64,000 nucleotides of DNA from Paracoccus litorisediminis (lineage in GTDB: Bacteria > Pseudomonadota > Alphaproteobacteria > Rhodobacterales > Rhodobacteraceae), in contig NZ_WMIG01000003.1 in assembly GCF_009711205.1 (NCBI RefSeq), forward strand, positions 1-64,000, written 5' to 3'. The translations under genes were made by a program, and so were the position numbers. This document shows, piece by piece, positions 16,269 to 25,494 of the stretch. The notes under the pieces are model-generated. The model did no database searches. It worked only from the letters and a program-made list of their open reading frames with translations, and had not been told where the DNA came from. Positions within the stretch are counted from its first letter, which is position 1, and the number at the start of each line of letters is the position of its first letter.

Positions 16269-17958
16269 TCATTCCGGCAATCCTGCCGTGGCGAGACCGG
16301 CAAGCCCGCCCGGCAGGATGGCAGGGTCGGCGTAAACAGTCGCGCCTCGCCAAGCTCCAAGATCAATGCCGGAATCCTCGGCAGGTGCGGCCCTGACTTC
16401 GGCCCGAGTCTGGTCGATCTGGCCCAGCCGTACCAAGGTGATGGCATATTGCAGGCGCTGATAGGGCAAAAGCATGCGCGCGGCCTGACTTTCCCGCGCA
16501 GACTCCTTCAATCGTCCCTGCATGCGCAGCGCCCATGCCCGCAGCGCATGCTGATAATCGGCATCCGCCGGGTTACGGGCCGCGCCGAAATCGATATTTG
16601 CAAGCGCCTGATCATACGCTCCCGCAGGGGCAAGGGTCTCGGCGAGGTCGGTGATCTGGAAGGCATCATAAGGCGCGAGGCTCGCCGTCAATTCCGCCTC
16701 GCGCAAAACGCGTCCCCAATCGCCCTCGCGCATGGCAATGTTGCTTAGCAAGCCATGCAGCCCGGTCGCGATGCAAGGCGTCAGGTTGGGCGTTGCCTCG
16801 AGCTCACGTGCAAGCCGGGCTATCGAGGAAAAATCCGGCGCCATGTCGTCGCTCCAGAAGTTATAGGCGCGGCGCCAGTCGTTCCAGGCAAGCTTGAGCT
16901 TGAGATGGGCGGAACCCGTATATCTGGCCAATCCCTCCTTCAAGATGGCAGTGGCTGCCGCATTACCTTGTGCAGAATTATCGCCAAACATCCGATCATG
17001 AGCCTGCATGGCATAGTCATACTCCCCAAGGCTGGCACTGTCCTTACCGCAGACCCGGGCATATTCGGCGCGCGTGAGCTCGCCCTTGGTTACGGCAAGA
17101 GCGCTGATGATCCGACCTGCTACGGCATCAGCAAGGGCTTCGGGATCGTTGCCCCGCTCATCGAAACGCGCGGCCCAGACCTGTCGTCCGCTTTGCGTGT
17201 CATCCAGTCGGGTCGAGACATGCAATTCATCTCCATCGCGCTGTACGCTGCCTTCCAGCAGGTACCACGCCTGCAATGTCTGGCCAAGCGTGCGGACATC
17301 GCCTTCGTTGTCTCGCAGGGAAAAATGAGGATCAGCGGACGATGGTCATGATCTGTGGGGCACGGCTTAGCATCGTGATGATGGTCTCGGCCAAGCTTGC
17401 CCCAAGATGATCCGGCTCGATCGCGCCTCGTGTTTCAAAGGGCATGACGGCTATGACGGGCAGCGCAGTTGCAAGGCTCGGCGTTGCCTCCGGTCTCCAT
17501 TGCACCAGTGAAGCGGCGACCACCCCGATGCTTGCAATTCCCGCCATCGCAAGCGCACCACGTTACGAAACGGCTCTGACGGGTTTGGATGCGATTATTC
17601 CTTCGGTACCCGGATCAACCCGAGAACCCCGCCGTGGAATGGTGCGCAACATGACTTGCCCCGCTGGCCCCAGCGCCCGCCGGATGTCATGGATGCATTG
17701 CACCAAACTGTCATCCGTGACCGCTATTCCCGGCCAGACGGTCGAGATCAGCTTTTCCTTGCCGACCACCCGACCATTCGCCGCGATAAGGTGACGCAAT
17801 ACCTCGAAGGATTGTCGGCGCAGGGTGACCGGTCGTCCTGCCGTGTCCAAGATCAACCCGGCTTCGAGATCGACCGTGACCTCTCCGATCCGAAACGCCC
17901 TCTCGCCCTGTCCGGACATTGCGCCACGACCGAGCCGAAGGCTGTCAGGATAGCGCAT
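16269..17958 (-). pseudogene. Broken CadC/ToxR-like membrane regulator (winged helix + TPR)
   Basis: A single gene of about 560 codons is split into three pieces. Piece one (17958-17563, ATG at 17958 or 17919) is an OmpR-type winged helix: LRRQSFEVLRHLIAANGRVV, then VTDDSLVQCIHDIRRALG. An in-frame TAA at 17565-17563 interrupts it just before a transmembrane helix (GIASIGVVAASLVQW). Piece two carries the FlgO/TolB-like start (VIAVMPFETRG) and ends at 17332. About 2 bp are missing near 17335 (a CGCGCT to CGCT contraction would explain it), so piece three (from about 17325 down to 16269; HFSLRDNEGDVRTLGQ and a TPR-like region) is in another frame. Two independent lesions argue for decay. Such proteins sense signals in the periplasm and act on adjacent genes; the target is not evident. 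Confidence 0.8.
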
Positions 17959-18049
17959 TTCGGCTACGAATCGTCGAATTTCGTCCCGGTTTCAGGACTT
18001 GGCACCCGGCTCGGATAGAGACTGGTACCGGTCCTGATTGGAGGATGCC

Positions 18050-18259
18050 TTGTTCATCCAGCTTATCATCGTTGCATGTCTCGTGGATGGAACCACCTGC
18101 CGGGATTTTCCACATCTCTACGATGCCCGCGGGGTCTCATTGCTCACCTGTATGATTGCCGCCCACCCCGAACTGGCGCGTTGGCAAGCGGAACATCATA
18201 AATGGCAGCTGCAAAAATGGTGCTGCGAGCCCATCGACCCAAGACGCAGCAAAACTTAA
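18050..18259 (+). CDS. Small conserved-looking cysteine-rich hypothetical protein (TTG start)
   Basis: 69-residue protein starting with a hydrophobic stretch (FIQLIIVACLVDG), followed by the pattern CRDFPHLYDARGVSLLTCM, a WQ.EH motif and a final W-x-C-C-E segment. A perfect GGAGG at 18040-18044 lies 5 bp before a TTG codon at 18050, which decides the start; no in-frame ATG is available. I believe similar small proteins with an ACL..CRD..YD...SL.TCM signature exist in Rhodobacteraceae, but I cannot name a function. The four conserved cysteines suggest an exported, disulfide-bonded or metal-binding protein. Confidence 0.55.
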   Translation: MFIQLIIVACLVDGTTCRDFPHLYDARGVSLLTCMIAAHPELARWQAEHHKWQLQKWCCEPIDPRRSKT

Positions 18260-18461
18260 GCCATTGGACCCGGTGCCCAGCTGGTTGAATTGCTTGATAG
18301 CGCAGGGATGAACGACGCGCCTTAACGCCCGACATAGCTTCAGGCCAAATTTTCGCCGCTCTTGTCAAAGACCTCGCTTTGGGTATCCGCCCTATTGATA
18401 TTGACCATGCCCGGTGATCCCGGATTGGGAGTTAGCTTAGTATCAGGGCAGAGGATCCTTG

Positions 18462-18674
18462 ATGAGCAAGGGACCACGTTGCCGCTTGACGGCGGAGTTC
18501 AAGGTGCAGGTGGTTGCACGCCTCTTGTCTCCTGGTGCCACGCAGGCCCTCGTCGCGCAGGAGCTTGGCATCACCTCGTCACAGCTGAAGGGCTGGCGGC
18601 TCCATTTTCCGGCCACGACTCTGCTAGGCAGTGCGGTGCCAGAGGTAGTCGCGGGATTTCAGACCAGTCGCTAA
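18462..18674 (+). mobile_element. Transposase HTH fragment (IS3/IS66 OrfA-like)
   Basis: 70-codon fragment beginning MSKGPRCRLTAEFKVQVVAR and carrying the helix-turn-helix QALVAQELGITSSQLKGW typical of OrfA proteins that help bind IS ends. It lacks the rest of OrfA and any OrfB after it; the last 20 residues are unrelated. Inactive remnant. Confidence 0.7.
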
Positions 18675-18706
18675 GCTTTAGCGCCTGAGGAAGAACCGAC
18701 CTCAAA

Positions 18707-18940
18707 ATGACCAAACGCAAGCGCTATTCTGCAGAGTTCAAAGCGAAGGTGGCCCTGAAGGCCATCCGCGAAGAACTCGCGACGGCTGAACTGGCCAAGA
18801 AATATCATTATATCCATCCGACGATGATCGGCGGCTGGAAACGCACCGCAATCGAGAACATGGCCGCAGCATTCGGCGGTCCCTCGTCCACCGTGCCGCA
18901 GATCTCCGAGAAGGGGATCGAAAGCTGAATGCGAAGATCG
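18707..18940 (+). mobile_element. IS3-family OrfA remnant
   Basis: MTKRKRYSAEFKAKVALKAI opens a classic IS3 OrfA (HTH at residues 25-45, then WKRTAIENMAAAFGG). A one-base loss near 18922 truncates the frame at 18928; the expected continuation IEKLNAKIGQ is readable in the next frame before the sequence switches abruptly, near 18950, to an IS6-type transposase. OrfB is absent. Confidence 0.8.
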
Positions 18941-18954
18941 GACAGCGCAATGCC

Positions 18955-19271
18955 AAACCCGCAAGGCGCTTTCTGACAAGGCTGATCGACCGGTTCGGCG
19001 AGCCACGTGTCATCATGACGGATCATTCAAACCGATCCGTGACATCGTGCCAGGCACGGAGCATCGCGCGCACAAGGACATGAACAACCGGATCGAGGGA
19101 TTGGGGCGGTTCAAGTCACTCAGGCAGGCCCAAAGGTTTCTGACAGCCCACGACCAGATCAACACCTTCTTTCGCCAGCGCCGCTATCAAATTTCCGCTG
19201 TCTCGGACCGTCATGCCAGAGCCGATGCTTTCGATCTCTGGAGCGGCTATGCGGCCGAAATGAATGCCTGA
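18955..19271 (+). mobile_element. IS6-family transposase C-terminal remnant with two deletions
   Basis: Reads ARRFLTRLIDRFGEPRVIMTD, part of the DDE domain with the second catalytic Asp, then loses frame near 19028. It resumes KPIRDIVPGTEHRAHK and MNNRIEG, lacks the usual segment with the catalytic Glu region between NNRIEG and GRFKS, and ends with the conserved FLTAHDQINTFFRQRRYQ and the LWSGYAAEM tail. The N-terminal half is missing. Not capable of transposition. Confidence 0.8.
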
Positions 19272-19539
19272 CAAAGCACCCGGCTCAATCATGCTCAAAC
19301 AACTTGCCTATCCCCGTTGAATTGATGTGCGGCAGCACCCCATGAATAGGTGCGGTCCGGCTCTGAAGAAGTTCGTCGACGAATAGGAAATCAGCGTGAT
19401 CGGCAGGTCGCCGAGTTCGGGACCGCCGCACCACTGAAGCCTTCTCCAGTGCCCGACCTTTCAGGAAAGCCTGAACATCTGCTCGTGAGCGCCAAATTGG
19501 TCGGCTCACTGCTGCTCAATGGGGGCGGTATGCGGCGGG

Positions 19540-20871
19540 TCATGCCATGGGCAATTCGACCCCACCTGTCGGGAAAGTCACCGTCACGATCAGTCCCGGC
19601 TGTGCATCGCCAAGGACCAGACGCGCCCCGTGCAGATCTGCGATAGCCTTCACCATCGCAAGGCCAAGGCCGGAACCCGGCGTGCTGCGGCTTGCCTCAA
19701 GCCGGACGAGGCGGCGCAAGACATCCTCTCGCCGCTCGGTCACGATTCCCGGTCCGCTATCCGACACCGACAGCACGGCTCCACGCAACGCCAGATGGAT
19801 CGGCCCGCCCGGCGCATGACGCAGCGCGTTCTCGACAAGGTTCGCGATCAGGCGCGACAGCAAGTGCCGGTCGCCGATGACAATCGGCGGGTCCTCGATC
19901 CGGCAGTCAAGCGTGGCCCCGCTTTCCTCGACCGCTGGCTCGTAGATTTCCGACATGTCGCGCAGCAATCCGGCCAAATCGACAGGGGCGAAATTCTCGC
20001 GGCCCTGCCCGCCTTCAAGTTGCGCGATCTGCAGAAGGGACTGGAACGTGCCGATGATCTGCGCGGTCTCGGTCTGCACCGCCTCGACCTCGTCCCGTGT
20101 CGTCTGGGGCAGATCGGTTTCGGCCAGCCGCTCCAGCCGCAGGGCGACCCGCTGGATTGGGGTCTTGAGGTCATGCGCGATGTCCGAGCCTATTTGCCGC
20201 AACGCATCGGTCGCGGCCTCTTGCGCAGCCGCCATCCGGTTGAGATCGCGCGAGATGTCACCCAGATCCGTGTCAGGATGCGGCGCGCTCACGCGGGCTG
20301 AAAGCGTTCCTTCGGTTAGCGCATGCAGGGTGCTGCGGATCGCTTCGACCCGCGCGCTGGTCCGTCGCACGGCGACCATCCCGATCGCGCTGGTCAACAG
20401 TAGCGCCGGCAGGACACTGAAACCAAGGATGGCCACAAAGGTCTCGTTCAGCTCGGCAAGGCTGTCTCGTCCGACAAGCACGGTGATCCGGTCGGCGCCA
20501 ATTTCAGCGGTGCGGACAAGATAGCTGTCCGCCCGCTCATCCTTGAGCCCGGTTGCGGTGCCCTTGACCACGCCCTCATCAAGGGTCAGCGCCGATTGAT
20601 GGCCGATGCTCCTGCCGTTGATGCGGGCAGCGATCACCATCTCCTCGGGATCCATCGAAGCGGCGAATTCCGCGGCGCGTTCGGCACGTTCTTCCGGCTC
20701 GGGGATGGCGCGCAATTCGTCGATCACCTGTTCGGCGCGTGCCTCGATATCGTCTGTCAGGGTCTCATGCATCAGCGCATAGGCTGTGCCCAGTCCGGCG
20801 GCAAGAAAGCCGGTAAAGACCAGGATCAGCGCAACCGCCAATCGCAGCGGCGTCGAGCGCAAGGCGATCAT
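19540..20871 (-). CDS. Two-component sensor histidine kinase (EnvZ/QseC-like)
   Basis: 443-residue inner-membrane kinase. Transmembrane helices lie at about residues 10-34 and 146-168, enclosing a periplasmic sensor domain of about 110 residues rich in Glu/Arg. HAMP follows (170-222). The phosphoacceptor is His233 in SDIAHDLKTPIQR; the ATPase boxes are NLVENALRHA, SDSGPGI and GSGLGLAMV. The ATG overlaps the regulator stop by 4 bp (ATGA), so the pair is translationally coupled. Together with the PepSY gene upstream this resembles PhoPQ/PmrAB/BasRS-like envelope-sensing systems; the signal is unknown. Confidence 0.93.
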   Translation of the reverse strand: MIALRSTPLRLAVALILVFTGFLAAGLGTAYALMHETLTDDIEARAEQVIDELRAIPEPEERAERAAEFAASMDPEEMVIAARINGRSIGHQSALTLDEGVVKGTATGLKDERADSYLVRTAEIGADRITVLVGRDSLAELNETFVAILGFSVLPALLLTSAIGMVAVRRTSARVEAIRSTLHALTEGTLSARVSAPHPDTDLGDISRDLNRMAAAQEAATDALRQIGSDIAHDLKTPIQRVALRLERLAETDLPQTTRDEVEAVQTETAQIIGTFQSLLQIAQLEGGQGRENFAPVDLAGLLRDMSEIYEPAVEESGATLDCRIEDPPIVIGDRHLLSRLIANLVENALRHAPGGPIHLALRGAVLSVSDSGPGIVTERREDVLRRLVRLEASRSTPGSGLGLAMVKAIADLHGARLVLGDAQPGLIVTVTFPTGGVELPMA

Positions 20872-21539
20872 TCGACGATCCGGTAGCCAGAACCGCGCAG
20901 AGTTTCGATCAGGGCGGTTTCGAAAGGCTTGTCGACCTTGCCGCGCAACCGGCTCATGTGACTTTCCACCACGTTGGTCTGCGGATCGAAATGGATGTCC
21001 CAGACCGATTCCAGCAGCATCGTACGGGTCTGCACCCGGCCCTTGCGCCGCAGAAGATGTTCGAGCAGGGCGAATTCGCGCGGTTGCAGATCAATTTCCT
21101 GCCCGGCACGAGTGACGCGTCGGGACAGCAGGTTCATCTCAAGGTCACGCGCGCGCAAAATCGTCGGCTCGTCTGACGGGGGCGGACGGCGGCTCAGTGC
21201 GTTCAGCCGGGCCGAAAGCTCTCCGAAGGCAAAGGGTTTCACCAGATAGTCGTCGGCACCGGCATTGAGCCCGCCAATCCGGTCCTCGACCCCGTCGAGC
21301 GAGGTCAGGAGCAGCACCGGCACCGGTTTCCGCGAGGCACGCAGCGTGCGCAGGATCGACATGCCATCGACGCCCGGCACCATGCGGTCCAACACCATCA
21401 CGTCATAGCTGCCCGACATGGCCTGCACGAGGCCTTCACGCCCGTCGGCCACAAGATCGACCACATGCCCCTCGGCGCGCAGGCCCGTGGCCACGTAATC
21501 CCCGGTGGTCTGATCGTCCTCGATAACGAGGATATGCAT
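20868..21539 (-). CDS. OmpR-family response regulator
   Basis: 223-residue response regulator. The receiver domain (1-115) has the acidic pair in VIEDDQTTGDY, the phosphoacceptor Asp in VMVLDRMVPGVDG (about residue 51) and Lys in YLVKPFAFGEL. The C-terminal winged helix (about 130-220) shows LQPREFALLEHLLRRKGRV and VVESHMSRLRGKV. Coupled to the downstream kinase and 77 bp after the PepSY gene. It may also act on the divergent inverted repeat at 22051-22118. Confidence 0.95.
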   Translation of the reverse strand: MHILVIEDDQTTGDYVATGLRAEGHVVDLVADGREGLVQAMSGSYDVMVLDRMVPGVDGMSILRTLRASRKPVPVLLLTSLDGVEDRIGGLNAGADDYLVKPFAFGELSARLNALSRRPPPSDEPTILRARDLEMNLLSRRVTRAGQEIDLQPREFALLEHLLRRKGRVQTRTMLLESVWDIHFDPQTNVVESHMSRLRGKVDKPFETALIETLRGSGYRIVE

Positions 21540-21616
21540 GTTTGTCCCGTCCTGTGCTGACGGTCGGCGGATCGTGCCGCCGACCGGTTCCGTGATAGCG
21601 CCGCGAGGCGGGCCTG

Positions 21617-21967
21617 TCAGTCTTTGTCCGCCGCGCCCTTTTCGTGATGGTCGTCATTCTCTTCGGCAAGCTGGGTGATGCTGCCATCCTTGGGGTTGAC
21701 GAACCAGTTCTGCACCGCCTTCGAGGCATCGGCGATCTCGACTTCGTAGCCCCAGACGCCGGCTTCGTTATCCTCCCAGCCCGCCGAGATCGCGGTGCCG
21801 CCCGTCTGCGCCACGGCTTTGTCGATGGCTTGGTTCAGCGTCATGCCGCTTTGCTGCACGGCCTGCACCTCTTCGGCATCGCTCATCTCGGGGCCGGCAT
21901 GGGCGGCGATGGCCAGACTGGATGCAATCGCGGCGGCGAGCGCCGCACCGGTGGCCAGATGTTTCAT
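21617..21967 (-). CDS. PepSY-domain periplasmic protein
   Basis: 116-residue exported protein. It has a cleavable signal peptide (MKHLATGAALAAAIASSLAI, then AAHAG) and one PepSY domain (MTLNQAIDKAVAQTGGTAIS, then GYEVEIADASKAVQNWFVN) with an acidic, His-containing tail. The start at 21967 gives the signal peptide; the longer frame does not. PepSY proteins of this size are commonly encoded beside PhoP/PmrA-type two-component systems and may modulate the sensor or periplasmic proteases. Confidence 0.9.
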   Translation of the reverse strand: MKHLATGAALAAAIASSLAIAAHAGPEMSDAEEVQAVQQSGMTLNQAIDKAVAQTGGTAISAGWEDNEAGVWGYEVEIADASKAVQNWFVNPKDGSITQLAEENDDHHEKGAADKD

Positions 21968-22050
21968 GGCTGTTCCTTTCGGTCTGCGGGCCCGGCACTG
22001 TACCGTGGCCCTCATGACCCCTGATCTGGCGGCCTCGTCCGACCATCTCG

Positions 22051-22118
22051 TGACGGCAAGATTGATTATTCGTAATCAGGTTGTCGGCAGACATTACGGA
22101 TAATCAATCTTGCCGTCA
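22051..22118. repeat. 68-bp inverted repeat in the divergent PepSY / hypothetical promoter region
   Basis: Arms of 26 bp (22051-22076 and 22093-22118; TGACGGCAAGATTGATTATT onward) are mirror images with one mismatch around a 16-bp centre. Each arm contains its own small dyad (TGATTA-TTCG-TAATCA on the left, ATTA-TCCG-TAAT on the right). It could be a double operator serving both divergent genes, or a strong cruciform or transcript hairpin. Confidence 0.75.
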
Positions 22119-22177
22119 GGCGGGCGCAGGCTGTGCTTTCCAAAAAGGGCACATCAAAACCTGATGAGGCCATATCC

Positions 22178-22807
22178 ATGAAACAGGTCCTTCTTGCCTC
22201 GGCGCTGATCCTTCTCCCCATCGCGGTATTTTCGGGGGTCAACCATTACCTTGTCGGGCCGGATCCCGGCCTCGCGGTGACCGCACCGCTTGGCGACGTC
22301 TCGCAATTCGCGTCGATTGTCTCGGACACGCAGGCCATTGCGGCGCGCGGGGATCTGACCGCCGCTGAACGCCGCATCACGGATTTGGAAAACCTTTGGG
22401 ACGATGCCGAGTCCAAACTGCAACCACAGGCCCCGGTCGCATGGGGCAATGTCGATGCCGCGGCCGACGCGGCCTTCGCTGCCCTGCGGGCACCCAACCC
22501 GGATGCCGGGCAGGTCAGCACCGTACTGGCTGGGTTGCAGGCGACGCTGGCCGACCCGGCAAAAACCGAGGGCGGCATGACCGAGTCCGTCGCGGGCATC
22601 GTCGTGACCGATGCTACAGGTCACCCGCTGCCCTGCGAGATGATGCTGAACGACCTGCGTGACACGCTGCAAGCCGGGCATGCAGCACCGGACTCGACCG
22701 ACAGGATCAAAGAACTGCGCGAGCGTGCCACCGAACGCTGCAATGCCGATGACGACCGCCGTGCCGACAGCTTCACTGCGCAGGCCCTTGCGCTGGTGAC
22801 GCCATGA
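22178..22807 (+). CDS. Hypothetical membrane-anchored periplasmic protein
   Basis: 209-residue protein. An N-terminal hydrophobic segment (KQVLLASALILLPIAVFSGV) without a clear cleavage site suggests a single membrane anchor; the rest is a predicted helical periplasmic domain (SDTQAIAARGDLTAAERRIT, then LENLWDDAE) with two cysteines (PLPCEMM and ERCNADDD). I do not recognise a family. A GAGG site precedes ATG 22178. It overlaps the next gene by 4 bp and is divergent from the PepSY/two-component operon, so it may belong to that regulon. Confidence 0.7.
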   Translation: MKQVLLASALILLPIAVFSGVNHYLVGPDPGLAVTAPLGDVSQFASIVSDTQAIAARGDLTAAERRITDLENLWDDAESKLQPQAPVAWGNVDAAADAAFAALRAPNPDAGQVSTVLAGLQATLADPAKTEGGMTESVAGIVVTDATGHPLPCEMMLNDLRDTLQAGHAAPDSTDRIKELRERATERCNADDDRRADSFTAQALALVTP

Positions 22808-23613
22808 GCCCCATCCCGCAGGAGATCATCGAAATGACCCGAACCCAAACCTCTGCCCGAAACAAGGTTCCCGAAGTCACGGCCGGTTTCTGGCTCATCA
22901 AGCTGATGGCGGTGACGATGGGCGAGACTGCAGCGGATTATCTGGCCGTCAATCTCGGCTTCGGCCTGACCGCGACCTCGATGATCATGACGGTGATCCT
23001 GCTGGGTACGCTGGCGCTGCAATTCGCGACCGATCGCTATGTTCCCTGGGCCTATTGGCTGAACGTGGTCCTGATCTCGGTGGTGGGCACGCTGCTGACC
23101 GACAACCTCGTCGACAATCTGGGCGTCAGCCTTGTGACCTGCACCGCGGGATTCAGCCTGCTGCTGGGTCTTACCTTCCTTGTCTGGTACCGCAGCGAGG
23201 GCACGCTTTCGATCCATGCCGTGGATACCCCACGCCGCGAGGGTTTCTACTGGCTGGCGATCCTGTTCACCTTCGCCTTGGGGACCGCCGCCGGAGATCT
23301 GGTCGCCGAGCATTATGGCCTGGGCTACGCGGCGACGGGCATCCTGTTCGGTGCGGTGATCCTGAGCCTGTCCCTGGGGTATTTCTTCCTTGGCCTCGAC
23401 AGCGTACTGGCGTTCTGGCTGGTCTATATCCTGACCCGTCCGCTGGGCGCGAGCTTTGGCGACCTTCTCTCCCAACCGGCAGACTATGGCGGAATGGGGC
23501 TTGGCACTGTGTCGACCAGCCTGACCTTCCTTGCGGTCATCGTGATCACCGTCACCGCCATGACCGTCATGGGCCGCGACACGGCGCGACAGATGGACCG
23601 GCCGACCCGATAA
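22804..23613 (+). CDS. COG4705-type integral membrane protein
   Basis: 269-residue protein with about eight transmembrane helices arranged as two similar halves (each with a GDLVAEHYGLGY / GETAADYLAVNLGFGL-type motif). The opening NKVPEVTAGFWLIKLMAVTMGETAADY is the signature of a family of uncharacterised membrane-anchored proteins (COG4705). It is coupled to the preceding gene by ATGA; an alternative start with a better-spaced GGAG is ATG 22834. Located beside a PepSY/two-component set, which is also common for this family, hinting at an envelope role. Confidence 0.85.
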   Translation: MSPIPQEIIEMTRTQTSARNKVPEVTAGFWLIKLMAVTMGETAADYLAVNLGFGLTATSMIMTVILLGTLALQFATDRYVPWAYWLNVVLISVVGTLLTDNLVDNLGVSLVTCTAGFSLLLGLTFLVWYRSEGTLSIHAVDTPRREGFYWLAILFTFALGTAAGDLVAEHYGLGYAATGILFGAVILSLSLGYFFLGLDSVLAFWLVYILTRPLGASFGDLLSQPADYGGMGLGTVSTSLTFLAVIVITVTAMTVMGRDTARQMDRPTR

Positions 23614-23620
23614 ACTTGAC

Positions 23621-23648
23621 GCTGCGGGCGCGCCGCGCCGCCCGCAGC
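23621..23648 (+). terminator. GC-rich hairpin after the COG4705 gene
   Basis: Perfect 10-bp arms GCTGCGGGCG and CGCCCGCAGC with an 8-nt loop, starting 8 bp after the stop codon. There is no U-run, so it may act with Rho or protect the 3' end. Confidence 0.5.
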
Positions 23649-23869
23649 CCGCCGGGGCCATTCTTGGCGGTGAGGCCAGCTGGCATACGGGGCGCTGGTT
23701 GGGCGAGCGCTGGCAGTCTCTGGACAACATGCCTTCCGTCGCGCGCACCAACTGGTGCGCGAGCGCGGTCCGCTCGCCTTGGTCATAGGCCGGTTTTTTT
23801 GACCCTGTCGCCAGCCAGCCTTGCCGCGCTTACGGCTGCCTTGTCGGGGATGGGCCGATTAGCGCCCGG

Positions 23870-24875
23870 ATCATCCATAGATGCGGCCCCCGGCGCATCT
23901 TCCTGTCGGTCGTGCCTCTGACCGCGCTGGCATCAGTCGGAGTCGGGCTGGGGCATTCCGCCCTGTCGAATGCTGCCTGGGTCGGCGGAATGGCCATTTT
24001 CGAAGCCCTCGCCACCGTGGCCTGTCGCAACTATGTCCTGCGCACCACGCCAGCAGGCCAGGACGCCAACGCGATGAGCTCATATCTTTTCGTGATCATC
24101 TCCAGCGCATTCTGCGGATCGGTGCTTGGCGGGGTTCTGGCCGACCGGATCGGGGCGGGCCGGACCTTCTTCTTTGGCGCCTTCGTTGCCATTCTGGCCG
24201 CAGTGCTGGGGGTAAACACGATCATCGGCGCGACCATGCCAGAACTTGCGCCGAAATCGAGGACCCTGCCCCCAAACCCCGCGCCAAGGTCTTTTTCGGC
24301 TCGCCCTTGTCATCGGGATCGCGGTGCCGATGAACCTCGGCATGTCGGTCTTCATCTGGTATCTCGTGCCCGTCGTGCTTGAGGAAGGCGGCGCCCGGTC
24401 GGCGGATATCGGGCGGGTTATCATGCTTTCCTGATCCCGCTGCTGATCTGTCCAATGGCGGCGGGGCTGACCGACGGGCGTCTGGGTTGCGTGGCGCTGC
24501 TGACCTTCGGGATGGGAATGTCCGGGGCTGGCCGTCTTGGGATTGACCGTCTTTCCCGGCTTCTGGCCTATGGTGGCCGCGGTGGCGGCTCTCGGCTTTG
24601 GCGGCGCCCTGTGCGAGGTCGCGCAACACAGCCTCGCCCTGCATATCATCGGGTCGGACGCAGACCCGCCGACGCTCGACGCCAGGTTCTCGGCCCTGTG
24701 CCTGATCGAGCGTGTATCTGCCATTTTGGGGGCGGCGCTGGACAAGTCCTATGGCTATCCTGTGGCCATCGCCAGCCTGAGGCCCACGATGCTGACCGGC
24801 ACCCTGCGGGCGCTGCTTGCGGAAACCGCCAATGCCGTTCTGAAGGCGAAAAAAGCCATGCGCCTGCCCGGATGA
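23870..24875 (+). pseudogene. Major facilitator superfamily transporter pseudogene
   Basis: Fragments of one transporter appear in successive frames: FLSVVPLTALASVGVGLG and a helix pair with LGGVLADRIGAGRTFFFGAF (to about 24255), then RLALVIGIAVPMNLGMSVFI and WYLVPVVLEEGGARSADIGR (to 24434), then FLIPLLICPMAAGLTDGRLG, then ALGFGGALCEVAQHSLALHI to the stop at 24875. At least three frame changes are needed to join them, and the N-terminal third is absent or unrecognisable. Substrate cannot be named. Confidence 0.7.
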
Positions 24876-24903
24876 TCCGGCTGCCGCCATCAGGAGCAGG
24901 GAA

Positions 24904-25201
24904 ATGAAGCTTGTCGGTCCAGTTTTGGCATGTACCGCCTTCGCCGCCGGCGCCCCGCTGTCTGCGCCGCCGCTCAGGATCTATGACATCTGGTATGAAG
25001 GCTGCGAGGCGACAGGCCCGGGACATGCAGGACGATCTGGTCTCGACCTACGGCACCAGCCATCGGGCTGATCGGCGATGCCGGAGAGTTCATCACCGAC
25101 ATTCCCGTCGTCTTCATGTTCGTCCTCGATCCCATCGGTTCGGGGATCGCAAAAAGCTTCGAGCAGAGTGTGCGCTCCAATATTTGTGAACGGTCCACCT
25201 G
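24904..25201 (+). pseudogene. Small exported protein, frameshifted
   Basis: An ATG at 24904 with a GGGGAA upstream opens a signal-peptide-like stretch (MKLVGPVLACTAFAAGAPLS). The frame is lost near 24970. A second frame carries RQARDMQDDLVSTYG, and a third carries FITDIPVVFMFVLDPIGSGI and an ending SFEQSVRSNICERST with a stop at 25201. The three pieces together look like one 95-100 residue exported protein. I do not recognise its family. Confidence 0.5.
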
Positions 25202-25302
25202 AGGGTTTCTGTGGCAAGTAACGTCGGCGGCAAACGTCCGAGAGGGGATCCGGGATTTTCGACCAATTTTCCGCTTTGCCCGCGTCGGGACTCGTTGTCG
25301 GC

Positions 25303-25449
25303 TCATAGCCAGAACATGATAGTTGCAGCCAAGGCGACGGCGGAAAGGAAGACTTTCCGGCATCTGTCATAGCGTGTTGCGACCCGACGCCAATCCTTGA
25401 GCCAGCCGAACACGATTTCGATCCTGTTTCGGCGTTTGCCGTTTTGGTG
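25303..25449 (-). mobile_element. IS5-family transposase C-terminal remnant
   Basis: The minus strand reads KRRNRIEIVFGWLKDWRRVA, then TRYDRCRKVFLSAVALAATI and a final MFWL stop. This is the conserved C-terminus (Y-(2)-R-(3)-E-(6)-K region) of IS5-group transposases of the IS427 kind. Everything upstream is missing. Confidence 0.8.
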
Positions 25450-25494
25450 GGCGACCCGCGTGACTTACGGCCCGAGATGCAAGGCGTTATGCTT

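Noticed and set aside
19285..19509. 74-codon minus-strand frame between the IS6 remnant and the kinase gene
   Set aside because: No recognisable domain and no start signal; it may be IS-flank DNA.
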